Of a stretch of DNA of 64,000 nt, positions 45,284 to 54,603 are shown piece by piece; position 1 is the stretch's first letter; each line of letters begins with the position of its first letter. A model generated the notes under the pieces. The model worked only from the letters and a program-made list of their open reading frames with translations. It had not been told where the DNA came from and did not search any database. The position numbers and the translations under genes were made by a program. Source of the stretch: CAJBVG01 sp943371425 (GTDB lineage: Bacteria; Bacteroidota; Bacteroidia; Sphingobacteriales; Sphingobacteriaceae). Location of the stretch: NCBI GenBank assembly GCA_943371425.1, contig CALRUR010000011.1:41698-105697 (forward strand), in the 5' to 3' direction.

Positions 45284-47284
45284 TTAACCTATGCTCATTA
45301 AAGCTTGTTTTGCCTTTTCGTTATTCGGATTTCTTTTCAGTATTCTTTTTATTATTTTAATAGCTGCAAGCTTATCATTCCTGAACATGTATATACTTGC
45401 TTTATTAAACAAGGCTTGTTCATAATCAGGATCTAAGCTTATAGCCCTATCAATTAAGCTTTCTGCCTCATTTATATTTCCTTCTTGTAAATAAATATAA
45501 GAGAGGTTAGAAAGTGCCGACACAAACTTAGGATTTTCTTTATAAATAAATTCAAAGCTTTGTTTAGCCAATTGTATATCATTATTTGCTAAAGCTATTA
45601 CTCCTAGTTTATTTCTAAATTCTAAAATATAGGGCGCAGCATCTACTGCTGCTTTTATGTAATTTAAAGCTTCTTTATTCTCACTCAAATTATTGTAAGA
45701 TTCCGCAATTCTATATAATGTCCAAGCATCTTTACTATACAACACCGCTTGCTCTTTCGCTTTATTTACCACAGCTCTGTAATTATTTTGCAAGTAATAC
45801 AACCTTATCATGTTATTATAAAAATGAACCGGAGTATAATTTCCTTTTTTATTGAAATAATTATTTGCAGAATCTAAGAATTCTGGTTTGTTTTCAAACT
45901 TTTCAAAATAAGATAAATAGGCTTCTCCTATAACATGGTTATCTGGCATCGGATTATTGATGGCTGCCAATCCTATAAATGTTTTAATCTCCTCTTTCTC
46001 TTTCGTTTTTAATGGTATCTGTATTTTATGGTCGTGTACTGTTACGTGTGGTATATCAACGGTTCCGGAACTTGGCATGTGGCATTTCCAACAATTATCG
46101 TTGTTAATTTTGCGTGCTTCTATTTTCTCAGTACAAACTTTTAAACTTGCATACTCTTTGTTTCCATGGCAAGTGTTACAAGCATTATTTAATTGTGCAT
46201 CGCCCGTTACTTTTACACTTACATGCGGGTTATGGCAGCTTATACAAGTAAATGATGAGCTTTGAGTATTATCGAACACACTGTTTGTGTATTTTTTCTT
46301 GTTGGTATTTATTTTCTGTTTATTACTTTCTATAAAACATTTACTTTGCTTCAATCTATCAGCATGAGAGGCCATTATGAACGTTTTTTCACCTTTGTAT
46401 CTTGGTAAAAATATATCCATATAGTCCGAAAGTTTTTGCCCTGGTTTAAAATCGAAAAATGTCTTACCTTCTTTTAAAACAGCATTACCTTGTAAGTGGC
46501 AACGTTGACAAAGATCTACCTGTAAATCATAGGGGAGTTTTTTAGGGTTTACGATGCTATAATCAATTTCATTTGCCGTATCTACAATTGTACCGCTTTG
46601 TTTTTCTTTAACATGCAACTCTCCAGGGCCGTGGCAGCGCTCGCAATCTATGCCTTGTAATACACTTGCAAATTTATTTTTAGAGCCAGGTACAAAAGAA
46701 GGATAGGCGTTATGGCAACTCATGCATTCTAATTCAATAGTTCTGCTGAAACGAGAATTATGCCCAGCTTCAAAACCCGGAGGTAAATCCCATTTCTGTT
46801 TTTGAGTGTAAAAGGTCATGGGCATTTGGTAAAAATACCCATTGCTTTGAAACATATGCGAATTGGTATGTTGTCCAGATCCCACTACATAATCAACCTT
46901 TTCTATTCTCTTATGTACTGTATCCTTACCCTCCAATCTATATTCCATAATATACATTGTTTCATTTTCAAAATAGGGGCGGTAATAAAAGTCTAGATCT
47001 TTGTCGTATATAACAGCATGCATTCCAAATTTACCTGCACTTTTCTCGGCAGTAGCAGCACCAAAAGATTTGCCCATACCTGTTTCTATAAATGTTTCGT
47101 AAATGCCGCTATGGCAACCTTTACAGGTATTCATGCCCACATATTGCACTCCTTCAGCATGGTTTTTATATACAGCTGCTTCAACTTTTGTTTCATTGGC
47201 ACAATGCACATTAAAAAAGGCAATGCCTATAAATGCAATGAGAAATGTTGAATAAATGAAAATTTTACGAATGTACATTTGCAT
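45284..47284 (-). CDS. heptaheme cytochrome c with TPR domain, lipoprotein
   Basis: A 666-residue exported protein. The N-terminus (FLIAFIGIAFFNVHC|A) reads as a lipoprotein signal. Seven CxxCH heme sites follow: CKGCH, CMSCH, CERCH, CQRCH, CISCH, CNTCH and CWKCH (about residues 54-410), as in cytochrome c554-type multiheme proteins. The last 200 residues are TPR repeats (for example NDIQLAKQSFEFIYKENPKF). It should sit in the periplasm or on the outer membrane and move electrons, with the TPR part binding partners. No electron donor or oxidase is encoded next to it; neighbours are a rhodanese and MltG. Confidence 0.9.
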   Translation of the reverse strand: MQMYIRKIFIYSTFLIAFIGIAFFNVHCANETKVEAAVYKNHAEGVQYVGMNTCKGCHSGIYETFIETGMGKSFGAATAEKSAGKFGMHAVIYDKDLDFYYRPYFENETMYIMEYRLEGKDTVHKRIEKVDYVVGSGQHTNSHMFQSNGYFYQMPMTFYTQKQKWDLPPGFEAGHNSRFSRTIELECMSCHNAYPSFVPGSKNKFASVLQGIDCERCHGPGELHVKEKQSGTIVDTANEIDYSIVNPKKLPYDLQVDLCQRCHLQGNAVLKEGKTFFDFKPGQKLSDYMDIFLPRYKGEKTFIMASHADRLKQSKCFIESNKQKINTNKKKYTNSVFDNTQSSSFTCISCHNPHVSVKVTGDAQLNNACNTCHGNKEYASLKVCTEKIEARKINNDNCWKCHMPSSGTVDIPHVTVHDHKIQIPLKTKEKEEIKTFIGLAAINNPMPDNHVIGEAYLSYFEKFENKPEFLDSANNYFNKKGNYTPVHFYNNMIRLYYLQNNYRAVVNKAKEQAVLYSKDAWTLYRIAESYNNLSENKEALNYIKAAVDAAPYILEFRNKLGVIALANNDIQLAKQSFEFIYKENPKFVSALSNLSYIYLQEGNINEAESLIDRAISLDPDYEQALFNKASIYMFRNDKLAAIKIIKRILKRNPNNEKAKQALMSIG

Positions 47285-47291
47285 AAAAATA

Positions 47292-47588
47292 TCAAATTCG
47301 ATGGAAAGCAGATAATCCTCCCTTAAGATTTTTGATATTTGTATAACCTTCTTGTATTAAAAGTGTTTGAGCAGTTCTGCTCCTGATGCCTTTCTGGCAA
47401 ACTACAATAATTTCAGTATGAAGATCTTCTGGCAATTTATCGAGTTGCTCCCTAAGCTGACCTAAAGGAATGTGCATTCCCCCAATATTATAAGTGTAAT
47501 ACTCTAATTTTTCTCTAACATCAAGAATAAATAGGGGCTCGCTTTTGTTAATTTTATCTTTTAATTGTTCTGCAGAAATATCAGTCAT
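47292..47588 (-). CDS. single-domain rhodanese
   Basis: A 98-residue rhodanese with the active Cys in VVCQKGIRSRTA and the DVREKLEYY motif near the N-terminus. It is a cytosolic sulfurtransferase-type protein of PspE/GlpE size; the physiological sulfur acceptor is unknown. It overlaps the T9SS protein gene by 8 nt and is 7 nt from the heptaheme cytochrome gene, so the three are probably cotranscribed. Confidence 0.9.
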   Translation of the reverse strand: MTDISAEQLKDKINKSEPLFILDVREKLEYYTYNIGGMHIPLGQLREQLDKLPEDLHTEIIVVCQKGIRSRTAQTLLIQEGYTNIKNLKGGLSAFHRI

Positions 47589-49377
47589 TTTTTAAGTATT
47601 TCTGAGTTCCTAAAACCTGGTTGTATTCTCCAATAATTTGAACTAAGTACAATCCTTTAGGAAGTAATTCGATATTTATGTTTTCAATATCCGAACTAGT
47701 ATACAACACTTGCCCTTGTAAATTTAATATCTTAATATTTGTAATGCTTTCTGATGGTATTGATGAATTAAATTTAATAGAAATAGCACCATTCCCAGGA
47801 TTTGGGAATAAGCTAAAATCATTATTATTTTTTTTATTGGAGGTAATTCCTGTCAGCAATTTATCAGCAAATACAGGACGTATCATAGCAGTTCCAGCTA
47901 ATGAGCTTTGTTGCCAACCCAAAGCATTTACTTTGTAATACATAAAATTGCTATGTACAGAGTTTCTATCAAAACCTATGTTCATAAAGAAATTTGTTGC
48001 TTGTATCCAACCTACATAAAAGGTACCATTTACTAATAAAGTAGAATCTAAATCATATGTAGTAAATCCATTTAAGCTATCAATATAAAAAGGTTCTTGT
48101 GAAGTTTTTTGATACAAAATAACTTCAGGATTAATGCTTTTCCAAACAGTTAAGGTGAAAATTTCATTTACTAAAGGCACTTGTTTTTGAGTAAAATGAA
48201 ATTGAACATGCGTAAGGGTGTCTTCATTTTTAGTTGTAAACTCATAGGCAAATCTACCATTGGCAGGTGCAGTTATGCCATACCCATCTTCCGCAGTACC
48301 ATCATCATAAGCATAATAATCTTTAAATTGTTGTAATGCCTTTAACGTGTCGTTAACATCAATAAAATCATTGGTTGTACTAGCAGTATAGGTAGTAATT
48401 ACATTAAACGGCCCAGCGGGTGTTGGTATTATTACTTTTCTAGATTCCTCGTTAGAGGTTGCACCGCTTGGTAAAAATAAACCTTTTGTTACGGAGTCGA
48501 GTTTTGTATCTTCTAAATAAGATTTAAAAGTAAAATCTACGTTAGATGAGGATGCAAAATTATTTTTAATATCAACAAAATGATTTTCTGCCAATAGGTT
48601 TGCATCGTACTGATTCCATGGTATTGCAGAATAAGGATTAAGTAATGGCGTTGCATTAGAGTTAATAGAAACGTCTTGTATTAAAGTATCGTTTGCATTT
48701 CTATTGGTATGTAAACGCACATAATCTAAATGCCAATGATCATCGGCACCGTATTGCGAACCTTTATTTTTAAATCTAAATTGAAATCCTCTTTTCAAAT
48801 ACGTGGTGTCTTTTATCGGAATTAAAATTTGTTTGAAACTATATGATTTTGCACCCGGCCAACTGGCAATTTTAACAAACTTACCGGTTGTTATATTCAT
48901 AAATTCTAAAATCAACGAATCATTAATTGCAGGTTGCCTTCCGTAGCCTTGTGGTTGTATAAAGAAGCTTAAATAGATAGAATCAGATGCTGGATAATTT
49001 AAATCAATAGGAGCGGAGGTTAAAGTATCGCATAAACCATAGGCAAATTCAGATTCTACATATGGTTTACCTTTCTCATCAAATCCATCAAAGGTTGCAA
49101 CTCCTTTACTAGGGGGCTGTTTAGAAAAATTATTATTGATAAATACATTTCTATCCATCCATTTTTGTTGATTTGGATAAATGCTATTATTAGAAAAATC
49201 GTCGAAGAAAGGAAGACCGAGGGTATCTGCCAATTGTTTATGAGTCGCTTTGTTTAACTCATATTCTTTATTCGCATTGTTTAACATTGCCGAATAACGC
49301 ATGGCTTGCGTATACTCTTGCGAATATAAATTGGTAAAAAGCAAAAAACTTATACTGAATAATAGAAATCTCTTCAT
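47581..49377 (-). CDS. secreted protein with type IX secretion sorting domain
   Basis: About 598 residues from the ATG at 49377, which begins a standard signal peptide (MKRFLLFSISFLLFTNLYSQ); an ATG five codons upstream is possible. The middle part is beta-rich with an N-terminal jelly-roll-like region, without a catalytic motif I recognise. The last 80 residues are a T9SS type A sorting domain: FSLFPNPGNGAISIKF, ILNLQGQVLYTS, LLPKGLYLVQI. The protein should be exported through the type IX system and attached to or released from the surface. None of the T9SS machinery is in this window. Confidence 0.87.
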   Translation of the reverse strand: MKRFLLFSISFLLFTNLYSQEYTQAMRYSAMLNNANKEYELNKATHKQLADTLGLPFFDDFSNNSIYPNQQKWMDRNVFINNNFSKQPPSKGVATFDGFDEKGKPYVESEFAYGLCDTLTSAPIDLNYPASDSIYLSFFIQPQGYGRQPAINDSLILEFMNITTGKFVKIASWPGAKSYSFKQILIPIKDTTYLKRGFQFRFKNKGSQYGADDHWHLDYVRLHTNRNANDTLIQDVSINSNATPLLNPYSAIPWNQYDANLLAENHFVDIKNNFASSSNVDFTFKSYLEDTKLDSVTKGLFLPSGATSNEESRKVIIPTPAGPFNVITTYTASTTNDFIDVNDTLKALQQFKDYYAYDDGTAEDGYGITAPANGRFAYEFTTKNEDTLTHVQFHFTQKQVPLVNEIFTLTVWKSINPEVILYQKTSQEPFYIDSLNGFTTYDLDSTLLVNGTFYVGWIQATNFFMNIGFDRNSVHSNFMYYKVNALGWQQSSLAGTAMIRPVFADKLLTGITSNKKNNNDFSLFPNPGNGAISIKFNSSIPSESITNIKILNLQGQVLYTSSDIENINIELLPKGLYLVQIIGEYNQVLGTQKYLKND

Positions 49378-49419
49378 GTTTAAATAGCTCATAACGTTTT
49401 TAGAGGCGCAAAATTATAT

Positions 49420-50190
49420 TTATTTAACTTTTAAATAAATATCGATGGTTTCTCCTTGTGAGATTTTATTCATGATCGTATCTGTGCTCGATTCTGGCGA
49501 TTGCCTATAAACAATGGCATTTAAGGTATCGTTATTATTGCCATCAAAAATTACACTGCCTATTAATAATTTCGAACCTTGTAACACAAATAAAGCCTCG
49601 TCATAACTTAAGCCCACTAGGTTGGGTATTACCACTTTTAAATTGCCATAGCCATCACCCAAAATTAAATCAACCACATCTCCTTTAGAAAGTACAAATC
49701 CCTTGCCTACCGTCGTGCCTTTAAATTGTATTCCTAAAACAGCATTTTGAGCTAAGTCGGGTTTGTAAATTAACTGACCAACTTTAATGCCATAACTTTC
49801 TAATATTGCTTTTGCTTCTCTAAACGAAACATCTATTAAGTCTGGAAGTTTTACCGTTGGGGCGCTACCAGAAACAATGGTTAAATAAATCGTTCTATTT
49901 TCTTTCACCAAAGCGTTGGCTTCTGGTTCTTGTTCGTATACAGTATTGGGCGCTCCAAGTTCTGTGTAAATACTATCAATTACATACTTAAATCCTTGTT
50001 GATCTAATAAATCCATTGCCTCCACAATTTCTATCCCTTTTAAATCTGGTACACTTATGGTTTCGGCATGGCGTGTGTAAATATTTAACCATTTAAATAC
50101 TATAAACAACAATAGCGCAATGGAACCCAGTGCTATGGCTAAATGAATTCTAAAAGCTTTACTTTTGAGGAATTGGATGAAGTTTCTCAT
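49420..50190 (-). CDS. PASTA-domain membrane protein
   Basis: About 256 residues from the ATG at 50190 (a TTG four codons upstream is possible). One N-terminal helix (LAIALGSIALLLFIVFKWL) anchors three PASTA domains, starting near SVPDLKGIEIVEAM, KLPDLIDVSFREAK and VIPNLVGLSYDEAL. PASTA domains bind peptidoglycan or beta-lactam-like ligands and are otherwise found in PknB kinases and PBPs; here there is no kinase domain. It is divergent from the ddl gene, which makes a peptidoglycan precursor, so the two likely belong to cell-wall growth. Confidence 0.9.
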   Translation of the reverse strand: MRNFIQFLKSKAFRIHLAIALGSIALLLFIVFKWLNIYTRHAETISVPDLKGIEIVEAMDLLDQQGFKYVIDSIYTELGAPNTVYEQEPEANALVKENRTIYLTIVSGSAPTVKLPDLIDVSFREAKAILESYGIKVGQLIYKPDLAQNAVLGIQFKGTTVGKGFVLSKGDVVDLILGDGYGNLKVVIPNLVGLSYDEALFVLQGSKLLIGSVIFDGNNNDTLNAIVYRQSPESSTDTIMNKISQGETIDIYLKVK

Positions 50191-50311
50191 AAATCTATTC
50201 AAACATAAAGAAATCTTATCATTTTAAAAGAAATATCAGCCGAAATAGTATATAATTCGCATTTTTTTTCGTTTTTTTAAGAAGAATTTTTTTCGATACA
50301 AAAATAGTTTA

Positions 50312-51298
50312 ATGAAAAAGAAAATAGCCTTAGTTGCAGGTGGATACACTGGAGAATCTGTAGTATCTATGAAAAGTGCACAAACCGTTTATACACATCT
50401 CGATAAAAATAAATACGAAGTTTATAGAATTGTTATCGATTCGGAATCGTGGCGCTTTATCGACGAAAATGAACAAGCTCATGCAATAGATCGAAATGAT
50501 TTTTCTATACAAGTTAATCATACTAAAATAAATTTTGATGCTGCTTTTATCATCATACACGGTACACCTGGCGAGGATGGGAAGTTGCAAGGGTATTTTG
50601 ATATGATAGGCATGCCTTATACCACTTGTGATGCGGCCACTTCTGCAATTACAATGAACAAAGCCTATACTAAAAGTATTATTGATGGTATAAATGATGT
50701 ACACATTGCCCGTTCATTACAATTATTTTCCGACCAGAATTATATGGTAGAAGAAATTCTTTCGAGCTTAAAACTTCCATTATTTATAAAGCCTAACAGC
50801 GGTGGAAGTAGCATAGGCATGAGTAAGGTGAAGGAAGCTTCGGAGTTGCAAGAGGCACTCGATAAAGCGTTTAAAGAAGATACCCAGGTATTAATAGAAG
50901 AGTTTATTGGTGGGCGAGAGTTTACCATTGGCTTATACAAATTAGGGTCTGTTGTAAATGTATTGCCTTGTACTGAAATTGTTTCGAGCAAAGAGTTTTT
51001 TGACTACGAAGCAAAATATACAGACGGGGTAACGAACGAGATAACACCAGGGCGTATGAACGAGGAGGAGTTAAGCCGAGTTAAAAATGCTATGATGCAG
51101 ATTTACTTGCGTTTAAATTGTAAAGGAGTGGTTCGAATTGATTATATCTTAGAGCAAGAATCCAATAAAATGTACGTATTAGAAGTAAATACCGTACCTG
51201 GTCAGTCGCAAAATAGCATTATACCACAGCAGGTTAGGGCAGCAGGTATGAGCATGACCGATTTTTACGGTGCCTTAATAGAGGATATTCTTAAATAG
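50312..51298 (+). CDS. ddl: D-alanine--D-alanine ligase
   Basis: A 328-residue ATP-grasp ligase that joins two D-Ala residues for peptidoglycan. The motifs VAGGYTGESVVSMKSA (N-terminal), IHGTPGEDGKLQGYFDMIGMPYT (core HGTPGEDGKLQGYF), KPNSGGSSIGMSKV and EVNTVPGQSQNSIIPQQ (core EVNTVPG) are present. Convergent with a thioesterase gene, overlapping it by 8 nt at the stop codons. No strong promoter recognised in the 121 bp upstream, which holds T-rich tracts. Confidence 0.95.
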   Translation: MKKKIALVAGGYTGESVVSMKSAQTVYTHLDKNKYEVYRIVIDSESWRFIDENEQAHAIDRNDFSIQVNHTKINFDAAFIIIHGTPGEDGKLQGYFDMIGMPYTTCDAATSAITMNKAYTKSIIDGINDVHIARSLQLFSDQNYMVEEILSSLKLPLFIKPNSGGSSIGMSKVKEASELQEALDKAFKEDTQVLIEEFIGGREFTIGLYKLGSVVNVLPCTEIVSSKEFFDYEAKYTDGVTNEITPGRMNEEELSRVKNAMMQIYLRLNCKGVVRIDYILEQESNKMYVLEVNTVPGQSQNSIIPQQVRAAGMSMTDFYGALIEDILK

Positions 51299-51701
51299 AA
51301 TAGTGTTCTCTAATCCATTCAGGAATGAGTTCTCCGCGCCCTGTTTCCATACTAATCATAGTATAGTAAAATTCCCCGTCGCAGCATAGTTTGCCTGTTT
51401 TTTTACTATTGATATGGAAACTTACGATGCAGCCTTTCGGGAGCATCTCTTTTATGCCTGTATTTACTACAAAATGATCGCCTAAACCTAATGGGCGTTT
51501 GTATTCAATAATTGCCTTACTTATTACCCAAGCGAAGTTGTGGGCTAAGAATTTCTCCATCGGGAAGCCATAATGTTTCTCCATCTGGTCATATCGAGCT
51601 GCCAGCACATAATCGAAATACCTCGAATTATGCACGTGTTGGTTCATATCGATGTCGTCTGGGCGAACTTGCATTTCGGTTTCAAAGCGTGAATAGTTCA
51701 T
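51291..51701 (-). CDS. acyl-CoA thioesterase (4HBT family)
   Basis: A 136-residue hotdog-fold thioesterase with the active region RPDDIDMNQHVHNSRYFDYV (Asp and Asn-x-His). It resembles FadM/YbgC-like or FatA-like acyl thioesterases. Its stop overlaps the end of the convergent ddl gene by 8 nt. A 7-bp array begins 2 nt upstream of the ATG. The acyl chain used is not predictable. Confidence 0.9.
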   Translation of the reverse strand: MNYSRFETEMQVRPDDIDMNQHVHNSRYFDYVLAARYDQMEKHYGFPMEKFLAHNFAWVISKAIIEYKRPLGLGDHFVVNTGIKEMLPKGCIVSFHINSKKTGKLCCDGEFYYTMISMETGRGELIPEWIREHYSI

Positions 51702-51702
51702 G

Positions 51703-51730
51703 TTAATTACGAATTATTAATTACGAATTT
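51703..51730. repeat. 7-bp array: two 14-bp copies
   Basis: TTAATTACGAATTA occurs twice head to tail (last base differs), that is, four heptamers. It is just upstream of the thioesterase ATG and complementary to the array at 51806-51826. Confidence 0.78.
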
Positions 51731-51805
51731 GGGCGAAAATACGGTAAAATAGATAGATTTCTTAATTAATTTGATGGTTAACCATGCAATTAGCACAAAA
51801 CTTCT

Positions 51806-51826
51806 TTAATTCGTAATTCGTAATTT
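51806..51826. repeat. 7-bp array, opposite orientation
   Basis: Three heptamers (TTAATTC, GTAATTC, GTAATTT). With the array at 51703-51730 it forms an inverted pair about 75 bp apart in the 269-bp divergent gap between thioesterase and rpsO. Confidence 0.7.
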
Positions 51827-51910
51827 TTTTAAAAAACCGCCTTTGATACACTATTAAAAGCATTTTAAAATAATTCTGCCTCTTTCCTTTCAAAATTCAG
51901 AAGATTGCTG

Positions 51911-51918
51911 TATTTTTG
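51911..51918 (+). promoter_or_regulatory. -7 box of rpsO
   Basis: TATTTTTG matches TAnnTTTG; it lies 52 nt upstream of the rpsO ATG. No convincing -33 TTG at 17-23 bp. Confidence 0.5.
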
Positions 51919-51970
51919 TTGTCCAATAATATAAATAATCAAATAAATTACACTTTAGTATCATTCAAGA

Positions 51971-52240
51971 ATGTATTTAAGTACAGACAAAAAGAAAGAG
52001 ATTTTCAAATCTCATGGAAAAAGCGATGCCGATACAGGTACTGCTGAAGGTCAAATTGCATTATTCTCTTACAGAATTTCGCACTTGACAGAGCATTTAA
52101 AGAAAAACAGGAAGGATTTCTCAACACAATTGGCCTTAACGAAATTAGTAGGTAAGCGTCGTGCACAGTTAAATTACTTAATGAACAAAGACATTGAGCG
52201 TTACCGTGCGATTGTGAAGAAATTAGAACTTCGTAAATAA
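51971..52240 (+). CDS. rpsO: 30S ribosomal protein S15
   Basis: S15 binds 16S rRNA and organises the small-subunit platform. The 89-residue protein has the typical motifs GQIALFSYRISHLTEHLKKN (core FSYRISHLTEHLK), LTKLVGKRRAQLNYL and the basic end. Directly followed by pnp in the same direction with a terminator between, the usual rpsO-pnp order. Confidence 0.97.
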   Translation: MYLSTDKKKEIFKSHGKSDADTGTAEGQIALFSYRISHLTEHLKKNRKDFSTQLALTKLVGKRRAQLNYLMNKDIERYRAIVKKLELRK

Positions 52241-52263
52241 TTTTTTCATGTTTTATGTTTTAA

Positions 52264-52298
52264 GAGCCGTTTCCGATTTATTTCGGAACGGCTTTTTT
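52264..52298 (+). terminator. rpsO terminator
   Basis: Stem AGCCGTTTCCGA paired with TCGGAACGGCT (one bulge) and a run of six T. It lies 24 bp after the rpsO stop and should reduce read-through into pnp. Confidence 0.88.
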
Positions 52299-52336
52299 CG
52301 TTTTTAGCAATAAAAGCATAAATAAAGAAAAATCAG

Positions 52337-52344
52337 TACCTTTG
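52337..52344 (+). promoter_or_regulatory. -7 box of pnp
   Basis: TACCTTTG, a perfect TAnnTTTG, 24 nt upstream of the pnp ATG and downstream of the rpsO terminator. Confidence 0.62.
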
Positions 52345-52368
52345 CCCCGATTATAACAGAAAAATAAT

Positions 52369-54525
52369 ATGTCGAAAATTGGAATTACCCATGAGTTTGA
52401 AATGGGAGATGGAAAAAAGATTTCTATCGAAACAGGGAAATTAGCTAAACAAGCTGATGGATCTGTAGTGGTTAAAATGGGAGATACCATGTTGTTAGCA
52501 ACAGTAGTATCTTCAAAAGATGCAAAAGAAGGAACGGACTTCTTACCTTTATCCGTTGATTATCAAGAGAAATATGCTTCTACAGGACGTATCCCAGGAG
52601 GTTTCTTAAAACGTGAATCTAGATTATCAGATTACGAAGTATTGATTTGTCGTTTGGTTGATCGTGCATTACGCCCGATGTTCCCAGAAGATTATCATGC
52701 TGACGTACAAGTAATGATTTCTTTAATTTCTGCTGATAAAAACATTATGCCAGATGCTCTTGCAGCATTTGCAGCATCTGCAGCGATAAGCATTTCGGAT
52801 ATTCCATTTAACGGACCTATATCTGAAGTACGCGTTGCTCGTATTGATGGTAAATTTGTAGTAAACCCTACGATTTCTGAAATAGCAACGGCTGATATGG
52901 ATATGATTGTAGCAGGTAATGCTCAAGATATTTGTATGGTTGAAGGCGAAATGAAAGAAGTTTCGGAAGCAGAAATGGCTGAAGCAATTCGCGTAGCACA
53001 TGAAGCAATAAAATTACAAGTTCAAGCACAATTAGATTTAGTAGCTAAAGTTGGTGCTAAAACAAAACGTACTTACCAACATGAACCAGAAGCTCGCCCT
53101 GAGTTAATGGCTAAAATTCGTGAGTTTGCATACGATCGTATATATAATGTTGCAAAATCAGCATTAGGAAAAGATGAGCGCTCAGTAGCATTTCGTGCTA
53201 TACGCGATGAATTCCAAGCAACAGTTGAAGAAGAAATGGCAGAATCTGCTTATTCATGGTTAATGAAAAAATACTACCATGATATTGAGAAAGAAGCAAT
53301 TCGTAATTTAATTTTAGAAGAAGGAATTCGTTTAGATGGTAGACATACCAAACAAATTCGCCCAATATGGTCGGAAATTGGTTATTTACCTTCTGCACAC
53401 GGTTCAGCAATATTTACTCGTGGCGAAACACAATCCTTAACCACTGTTACCTTAGGGGCTAAAACAGATGAGCAAATGATTGATGGTGCAATGTTCTTCG
53501 GATATAACAAATTCTTATTACATTATAATTTCCCAGGTTTCTCTACAGGTGAAGTTCGCCCAAATAGAGGTGCTGGTCGTAGAGAAATTGGCCATGGTAA
53601 CTTAGCCATGCGTTCGTTAAAACAAGTGTTACCAAGCGATGCAGAGAACCCTTACGTAATCCGTATTGTTTCTGATATCTTAGAATCTAATGGTTCTTCA
53701 TCTATGGCAACAGTTTGTGCTGGAACCTTAGCATTAATGGATGCCGGTGTGAAAATTAAAGCACCAGTTTCTGGTATTGCAATGGGTTTAATTACCGATA
53801 CTAAAACAGGTAAATATGCAGTATTATCTGATATCTTAGGTGATGAAGATCATTTAGGCGACATGGATTTTAAAGTAACTGGTACCGTAAACGGTATTAC
53901 CGCTTGCCAAATGGACTTAAAAATTGATGGATTATCTTATGACACACTAATGGAAGCTTTATTACAAGCTAAAGAAGGTCGTGCTCACATTTTGAATGAA
54001 ATGATCCAAACTATTGAAACTCCACGTGAAGATTATAAAGCACACGCACCTCGTATTGTAGAAATTAGAGTGGCTAAAGAGTTTATTGGTGCAATTATAG
54101 GCCCAGGAGGTAAAATTATTCAAGAAATGCAACGCGAAAGTGGTGCTACAATAAGCATTGAAGAAAAAGATAACCAAGGTATTGTTCAAATTTATGCCGA
54201 CAATAAAGAGGCTATTGACAAAGTAACTGCTAAAATTAAAGGAATGACTACCGTTCCAGAAGTTGGCGAAATTTACGAAGGTAAAGTGAAATCAATTATG
54301 CCTTTTGGTGCTTTTGTGGAGATTTTACCAGGTAAAGATGGTTTATTACACATCTCAGAAATCGACTGGAAACGGTATGAAACGATGGAAGGAGTAATGG
54401 AAGTTGGTGAAGAGGTGAGAGTTAAACTTATTGAAGTAGATAAGAAAACAGGTAAATTAAAGCTTTCTAGAAAAGCATTAATTCCAAGACCTGAGAGAAA
54501 TACAGAAACTCCAACAAATAATTAA
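52369..54525 (+). CDS. pnp: polyribonucleotide nucleotidyltransferase (PNPase)
   Basis: PNPase degrades RNA 3' to 5' using phosphate. The 718-residue protein has two RNase PH domains (about 10-230 and 325-550; FSTGEVRPNRGAGRREIGHG core RPNRGAGRREIGHG), a KH domain (KEFIGAIIGPGGKIIQEMQ) and an S1 domain (YEGKVKSIMPFGAFVEILPG, core KSIMPFGAFVEI). Length is normal. It has its own promoter and a strong terminator. Confidence 0.97.
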   Translation: MSKIGITHEFEMGDGKKISIETGKLAKQADGSVVVKMGDTMLLATVVSSKDAKEGTDFLPLSVDYQEKYASTGRIPGGFLKRESRLSDYEVLICRLVDRALRPMFPEDYHADVQVMISLISADKNIMPDALAAFAASAAISISDIPFNGPISEVRVARIDGKFVVNPTISEIATADMDMIVAGNAQDICMVEGEMKEVSEAEMAEAIRVAHEAIKLQVQAQLDLVAKVGAKTKRTYQHEPEARPELMAKIREFAYDRIYNVAKSALGKDERSVAFRAIRDEFQATVEEEMAESAYSWLMKKYYHDIEKEAIRNLILEEGIRLDGRHTKQIRPIWSEIGYLPSAHGSAIFTRGETQSLTTVTLGAKTDEQMIDGAMFFGYNKFLLHYNFPGFSTGEVRPNRGAGRREIGHGNLAMRSLKQVLPSDAENPYVIRIVSDILESNGSSSMATVCAGTLALMDAGVKIKAPVSGIAMGLITDTKTGKYAVLSDILGDEDHLGDMDFKVTGTVNGITACQMDLKIDGLSYDTLMEALLQAKEGRAHILNEMIQTIETPREDYKAHAPRIVEIRVAKEFIGAIIGPGGKIIQEMQRESGATISIEEKDNQGIVQIYADNKEAIDKVTAKIKGMTTVPEVGEIYEGKVKSIMPFGAFVEILPGKDGLLHISEIDWKRYETMEGVMEVGEEVRVKLIEVDKKTGKLKLSRKALIPRPERNTETPTNN

Positions 54526-54546
54526 GTTCAGCTTAATTGCAAAAAT

Positions 54547-54580
54547 AAAGGGAATGTTCATCAAGAACATTCCCTTTTTT
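54547..54580 (+). terminator. pnp terminator, probably bidirectional
   Basis: A perfect 13-bp stem (AAAGGGAATGTTC with its complement), a 5-nt loop and a T run. The - strand side is also A/T-rich, so it may serve the convergent YceI gene too. Confidence 0.9.
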
Positions 54581-54603
54581 AATGGGGTATTTTATAAATT
54601 AAA

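Noticed and set aside
52723..53001. Antisense frames within pnp
   Set aside because: Cys/Arg/Tyr-rich shadows of the conserved PNPase gene.
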